From NCBI RefSeq assembly GCF_900626075.1, contig NZ_UYZY01000001.1:1116001-1180000 (forward strand): a DNA stretch of 64,000 nt, read 5' to 3'. This document shows, piece by piece, positions 60,717 to 64,000 of this stretch. Position 1 is the first letter of the stretch. Each line of letters starts with the position of its first letter. Source of the DNA: Clostridium transplantifaecale. GTDB lineage: Bacteria; Bacillota; Clostridia; Lachnospirales; Lachnospiraceae. The translations under genes were made by a program, and so were the position numbers. The notes beneath the pieces were generated by a model, which ran no database searches, was not told the DNA's origin, and saw only the letters and a program-made list of their open reading frames with translations.

Positions 60717-62037
60717 AAACCCCCGTAAGAACGGCAACCACCATCACCAGCGCATTTGTAATGAACATGATTACACCGCCGTACTTACAGAACTTTTCCG
60801 GCTCAACCTCACAAAGCGCGCATCCTACATAGGTGGATGAATTCATTGGCGTTACGCCGGTGGCAAGGGCCAGATTACAGACAAACGGGGCAATAATTGC
60901 AATTCCTCCAATCCCAAAGGATGCCCCCACAGAGATAAAAAGCGGATACATGGTATTATAAATCTGATAGGGTACAAAATAAATAATTGGTACGCAGAGG
61001 AACAGGAAAATAATATACATATATCTCATCAAAAATTCCGGTAGAATTCCAGTCATAGCCTGTGCAAGCGCATTTACCATAGACAGCCGGCTTCCATCAG
61101 GCGGAGCGGCGTTAAAAGCCGCAAGATAGAAACAGATTGCAAGCAGCATGATCAGTACGTTAAAAAATGTCAGCCCTGCTTTGTTCCAGATTTCACCAAA
61201 GTTATTCGGATAATTCACCATAGCGGTTACAATCGAGGCTGTCAGAAATATCAGATAGCTGGGCAGTTTGAAGACAGCCAGTGATACAAGCGCTGCAATG
61301 AATACTATCAGATTAAACCAGAAGAGCTTTGGCCTGGCATTTTGTTTTTCTTCCTTTATTGTCTCTGTTTCTGCTTGTAATATGGCTGCTTCTCCCGGCA
61401 GACCCAGCGTGCCATTCTCCTTTTTATGTCTCCATGCAAAATAAAACCATTGCAAAATAATAACCGGAATAAAGCACAATCCCCACGGAATCGATGCCGC
61501 GGCCAGCTCGGTCGGATCGCAGCCCGCCATGATGGATGAATTTACCACTCCGATGCCCCAGGGAAGAAAACACACGGCGGCCATAGCTGTCTGGCAGATG
61601 ATAAACGCATACTCCCTTTTGATATTAAATTTTTTAAACATAGGTATCATAATCGGAAAGCAAATCAGATACGCAGTGGACATGCTGGCCGTTAAATACG
61701 CAAGAGCTCCGATCACTGTAGTCATTATCATAACCACGACTACATTCATGCGCTCTCCAACCAGAGTGACGACGCCATTGATAATTGTATCAAACATCCC
61801 CGACTCCGTCAGCATTGTAAAATAAATCAGGCCAAATAACAGCATCCATCCGGCCGATGTCATAATTTCCGATATTTTTGACAGGATAAATCCGCTGATT
61901 TCAGACACATTATACCCCAGCCCAAGTAAACAGAAAACCGGGACTGCAAACATAACGAAGTTCATGGGAATTTTTCCGGTCAGGATGCCGCCAACAACAA
62001 GCGCAAGCAGAATAACCGCCATTATAGTAGGACTCAT
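60706..62037 (-). CDS. CitMHS/ion-transporter-superfamily carboxylate carrier
   Basis: A 443-residue protein with about twelve helices. The landmarks LTASMSTAYLICFPIMIP and CFLPWGIGVVNSSIMAG, and the C-terminal LATGVTPMNSSTYVGCAL, fit the citrate/Mg and related families of the ion transporter superfamily, which import organic acids with cations. The second ATG (62037) is chosen because GAGGAGG lies eight bases before it, while the first ATG is too close. It follows the metallo-hydrolase gene by 44 bases. Its final codons and stop fall inside the end of repeat copy 3. Confidence 0.85.
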   Translation of the reverse strand: MSPTIMAVILLALVVGGILTGKIPMNFVMFAVPVFCLLGLGYNVSEISGFILSKISEIMTSAGWMLLFGLIYFTMLTESGMFDTIINGVVTLVGERMNVVVVMIMTTVIGALAYLTASMSTAYLICFPIMIPMFKKFNIKREYAFIICQTAMAAVCFLPWGIGVVNSSIMAGCDPTELAAASIPWGLCFIPVIILQWFYFAWRHKKENGTLGLPGEAAILQAETETIKEEKQNARPKLFWFNLIVFIAALVSLAVFKLPSYLIFLTASIVTAMVNYPNNFGEIWNKAGLTFFNVLIMLLAICFYLAAFNAAPPDGSRLSMVNALAQAMTGILPEFLMRYMYIIFLFLCVPIIYFVPYQIYNTMYPLFISVGASFGIGGIAIIAPFVCNLALATGVTPMNSSTYVGCALCEVEPEKFCKYGGVIMFITNALVMVVAVLTGVLGI

Positions 62038-62081
62038 TTTCATTACCTCCTCAGTATATTTTCTCTTCTCCCCAACCCTTT

Positions 62082-62972
62082 TTAACTGCCATAGTACCGG
62101 CTCCATTGGCTTACCGCATTTTGTTTTTTTATCTCTTCCGGCGGCATATTCAGGAAATTGAGATATCCTGACTTCAGTTCCGTGAGGAAACGCCGCCATT
62201 CCGCGGGATCAACAAAAGCCATTTCTTCCCCCTTTTTCTTTTTTTCGGCCTTCCTGTATGTATCATTGTGAAACGGATGGTTTCCCAGCATAATATCCAC
62301 CGGTTCATTCCACACTTTTTCAATGGAAGAGAGGAAATCTTCACGCAGGGAAAGCGGTAATCCGGCTTTTTCGAGCCATTCCTCCGATACGGTTGAATAA
62401 CCTGCGCCCCCGTATATTCCTACTTTATAATCTTTCCCCTCATGTCTCAGGTCCCAGAAATGGGACATAACCCCTTTTGAATGCCCGGGTGTCAGAACAC
62501 ATCTGATTCTTGTATTTCCGAGCTCAATAATATCCCCGTCTTCCAGCTCTACATCGGGGGTGAAGCATTCATTAAAGGGTCCTAAATCCTCATTCATAGA
62601 CGCCATCCGCCCGGGATTATCCCGCATATCCTCCGCATCCACACGGCTGATAAATGCCCTTGCCCCGGTCATATGCCGAAGAGCCTCAACCGCTCCGAAA
62701 TGGTCGCTGTGCGCATGGGAAACAACAATATACTTCAAATCCTCCATCCTGAAATTCAAACGGCAGATATTATGAATCAGCCCCGGCAGTCCGGACGCAC
62801 ATGGAGTGTCCAGAAGCAGGAGCCCGTCACCCGTGTCAATCAAATGCGATGAACACCATTGGTTTCCCACAAAATACAGGTTCCCCAGTATATTAAAGGG
62901 GTCCCGGTCAATAAGATACGGCCTCCTCTTCGCCTCTTCCGGGGGCATCATGTTGCCAAATCGATTAAACAT
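62082..62972 (-). CDS. metallo-beta-lactamase-fold hydrolase
   Basis: A 296-residue enzyme. The zinc motif is SHAHSDHFGAVE (HxHxDH), with further ligands in TPGHSKGVMSH and near GNHPFHND. GNQWCSSHLIDTGDGLLLLD is the usual N-terminal strand-turn and resembles subclass B3-like proteins. The start at 62972 (MFNRFGN) has GAAGGAG upstream. It heads a unit with the carboxylate carrier and is divergent from a LysR gene, so it probably hydrolyses an imported compound (ester, lactone or amide). Confidence 0.92.
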   Translation of the reverse strand: MFNRFGNMMPPEEAKRRPYLIDRDPFNILGNLYFVGNQWCSSHLIDTGDGLLLLDTPCASGLPGLIHNICRLNFRMEDLKYIVVSHAHSDHFGAVEALRHMTGARAFISRVDAEDMRDNPGRMASMNEDLGPFNECFTPDVELEDGDIIELGNTRIRCVLTPGHSKGVMSHFWDLRHEGKDYKVGIYGGAGYSTVSEEWLEKAGLPLSLREDFLSSIEKVWNEPVDIMLGNHPFHNDTYRKAEKKKKGEEMAFVDPAEWRRFLTELKSGYLNFLNMPPEEIKKQNAVSQWSRYYGS

Positions 62973-63136
62973 AATTACTTCTCCTTCCACACCAATACAA
63001 TTGATTTTTGCGCAATAATCTTTTACAATTAAAACGTTATGATAATTATATAAATGTTAACCCGTATAAACAATTCGATCTCGCTCACAGCAGTATGACT
63101 TTCAGGAATACTCGCGTGACTTTATCAGGAGGCGCC

Positions 63137-64000
63137 GTGGAACTATATCAATTAAAATATTTTCTGGAACTGGTAAAAACCGAACATGTCTCTGCTGCCG
63201 CCGATTTTCTGAACATTTCCCAGTCGGCGCTCAGCAAAAATATAACTGCCCTTGAAAATGAACTGAATCTCCAATTATTTGATCGGACTAAAAACCGTCT
63301 CAAATTGAATCATAATGGCCTTATTTTCGCAAAATATGCCGAGGAGGCGCTCAATACACTAACTCTCGGCGTCAATACCGCCAGAAGTATTTCTTATGAG
63401 ACTTTGGGAATGATTCGTATCTACTGCTATGCATACGCGCCGATCATTACATCCTGCGCAAACGCATATTCTTCCCTTAACCCCCTGATTGACTTCGATA
63501 TCAGCCAGTCCAATATGCTGATAAACCAGAACCAAAGTGAGGATTTGGATTTTATCCTGTATTCCTCTTCCAATAACTATCCCATTGTGAATAAGGAACA
63601 GTTCTGGGTATCTCAGCCGCTTTTCCAGGAGAATATGGTATTAATCGCATCCGAAAACTGCAGAGAGTTTCCTTCCACGATAAAGAACGATGCAGAGTTT
63701 GTTGATTTGGCTTATTTTGACAATACGCCTTTTGTTGTCATGTCCCAGTCCGATTTGTTTTTCAGTGATATCACTTATTCGCTTTGTCAAAAAGCAGGAT
63801 TTATACCAAGAACCTTTTATCAGACAGACGATTTTCTCACAAAAATCAGTACCATCCGGCACGGTCTGGCGGTTTCCCTGATTCCGGAGTCCTGTCTTTC
63901 GGATGCCCGGGCCCTTTGCCCGGGTCTGAGACATTACAAATTGTCTGAACCAGGTAACTCACGGACCGTCTATCTGATGAGGCATCGTAAAGCCCTGATG
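63137..64000 (+). CDS. LysR family transcriptional regulator, 3' end outside window
   Basis: A frame of 288 codons starting with GTG at 63137 behind CAGGAGG runs to the window edge without a stop. The N-terminal helix-turn-helix is VSAAADFLNISQSALSKNI, and the C-terminal ligand-binding domain follows (MIRIYCYAYAPIITSC). Family members have about 290-310 residues, so nearly all of the protein is present. It is divergent from the hydrolase-carrier unit (164 bases between) and is its likely activator. Confidence 0.92.
   Translation, partial: MELYQLKYFLELVKTEHVSAAADFLNISQSALSKNITALENELNLQLFDRTKNRLKLNHNGLIFAKYAEEALNTLTLGVNTARSISYETLGMIRIYCYAYAPIITSCANAYSSLNPLIDFDISQSNMLINQNQSEDLDFILYSSSNNYPIVNKEQFWVSQPLFQENMVLIASENCREFPSTIKNDAEFVDLAYFDNTPFVVMSQSDLFFSDITYSLCQKAGFIPRTFYQTDDFLTKISTIRHGLAVSLIPESCLSDARALCPGLRHYKLSEPGNSRTVYLMRHRKALM

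Overview
The window reads as chromosomal DNA of an anaerobic gut Firmicute of the Lachnospiraceae (Clostridium cluster XIVa). The main reasons are the DUF5716/DUF5717 gene pair, the DUF4364 protein, the tig-clpP-clpX-lon-engB order, a T-box in front of leuS, desulfoferrodoxin, strong AGGAGG ribosome sites and sugar sensing through a YesM/YesN two-component pair next to mglBAC. The overall flavour is close to the Clostridium symbiosum group, but species is an inference. No rRNA, tRNA, CRISPR array, transposase or prophage gene was seen.

Layout. 1-6.3 kb: the start of a drug/metabolite transporter gene and a three-gene unit of uncharacterised proteins (TPR-like, degenerate Hsp70/actin-fold DUF5716, giant DUF5717). 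6.5-9.9 kb: malic enzyme, DUF4364, a one-span membrane protein and a membrane acyltransferase. 10.1-14 kb: a small membrane protein, a MATE exporter behind paired palindromic operators, a membrane-tethered XRE regulator and an ECF-like sigma factor. 14.1-20.7 kb: the protein quality-control block engB-lon-clpX-clpP-tig. 20.9-23.1 kb: a DJ-1 protein, a DUF975 membrane protein and a CYTH protein. 23.2-29.8 kb: a TRAP transporter with DUF6282 and alpha/beta-hydrolase genes and a divergent LysR regulator. 30.5-40.6 kb: mglBAC, two further sugar-binding proteins, and a histidine kinase/response regulator pair. 40.6-45 kb: a molybdenum hydroxylase (xanthine dehydrogenase type) with its MobA-like nucleotidyltransferase. 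45.2-47.9 kb: three small uncharacterised proteins, an Asp/Glu racemase and desulfoferrodoxin. 48.4-52.3 kb: a TPP riboswitch, a thiamine-precursor ABC transporter and a TatD-like protein. 52.3-56.7 kb: a serpin lipoprotein, an L,D-transpeptidase, a LURP-one-like protein and a ferredoxin-type protein. 57-59.8 kb: leuS with a T-box. 60.7-64 kb: a CitMHS-type transporter, a metallo-beta-lactamase-fold hydrolase and a divergent LysR gene cut by the window edge.

The most unusual content is non-coding. A family of GC-rich palindromic elements sits between genes at six places: three full ~0.8-0.9 kb copies (about 27.96-28.86, 34.38-35.19 and 59.86-60.72 kb), a half copy (48.03-48.35 kb), a shortened single hairpin (9.85-9.95 kb) and a collapsed remnant (22.48-22.61 kb). 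Each full copy is a large inverted repeat. Each arm carries a nested ~205-base hairpin bounded by a TGAGTCTTCAGTCCCGG inverted pair. The seven complete hairpins share an apical loop (consensus TCGAAAARACCTC, altered in one) on a stem whose sequence changes between copies while pairing is kept. One copy also carries a double compensatory change in the terminal stem. That pattern points to selection, or copying, at the level of a folded RNA or single-stranded DNA. I cannot match it to a described family.
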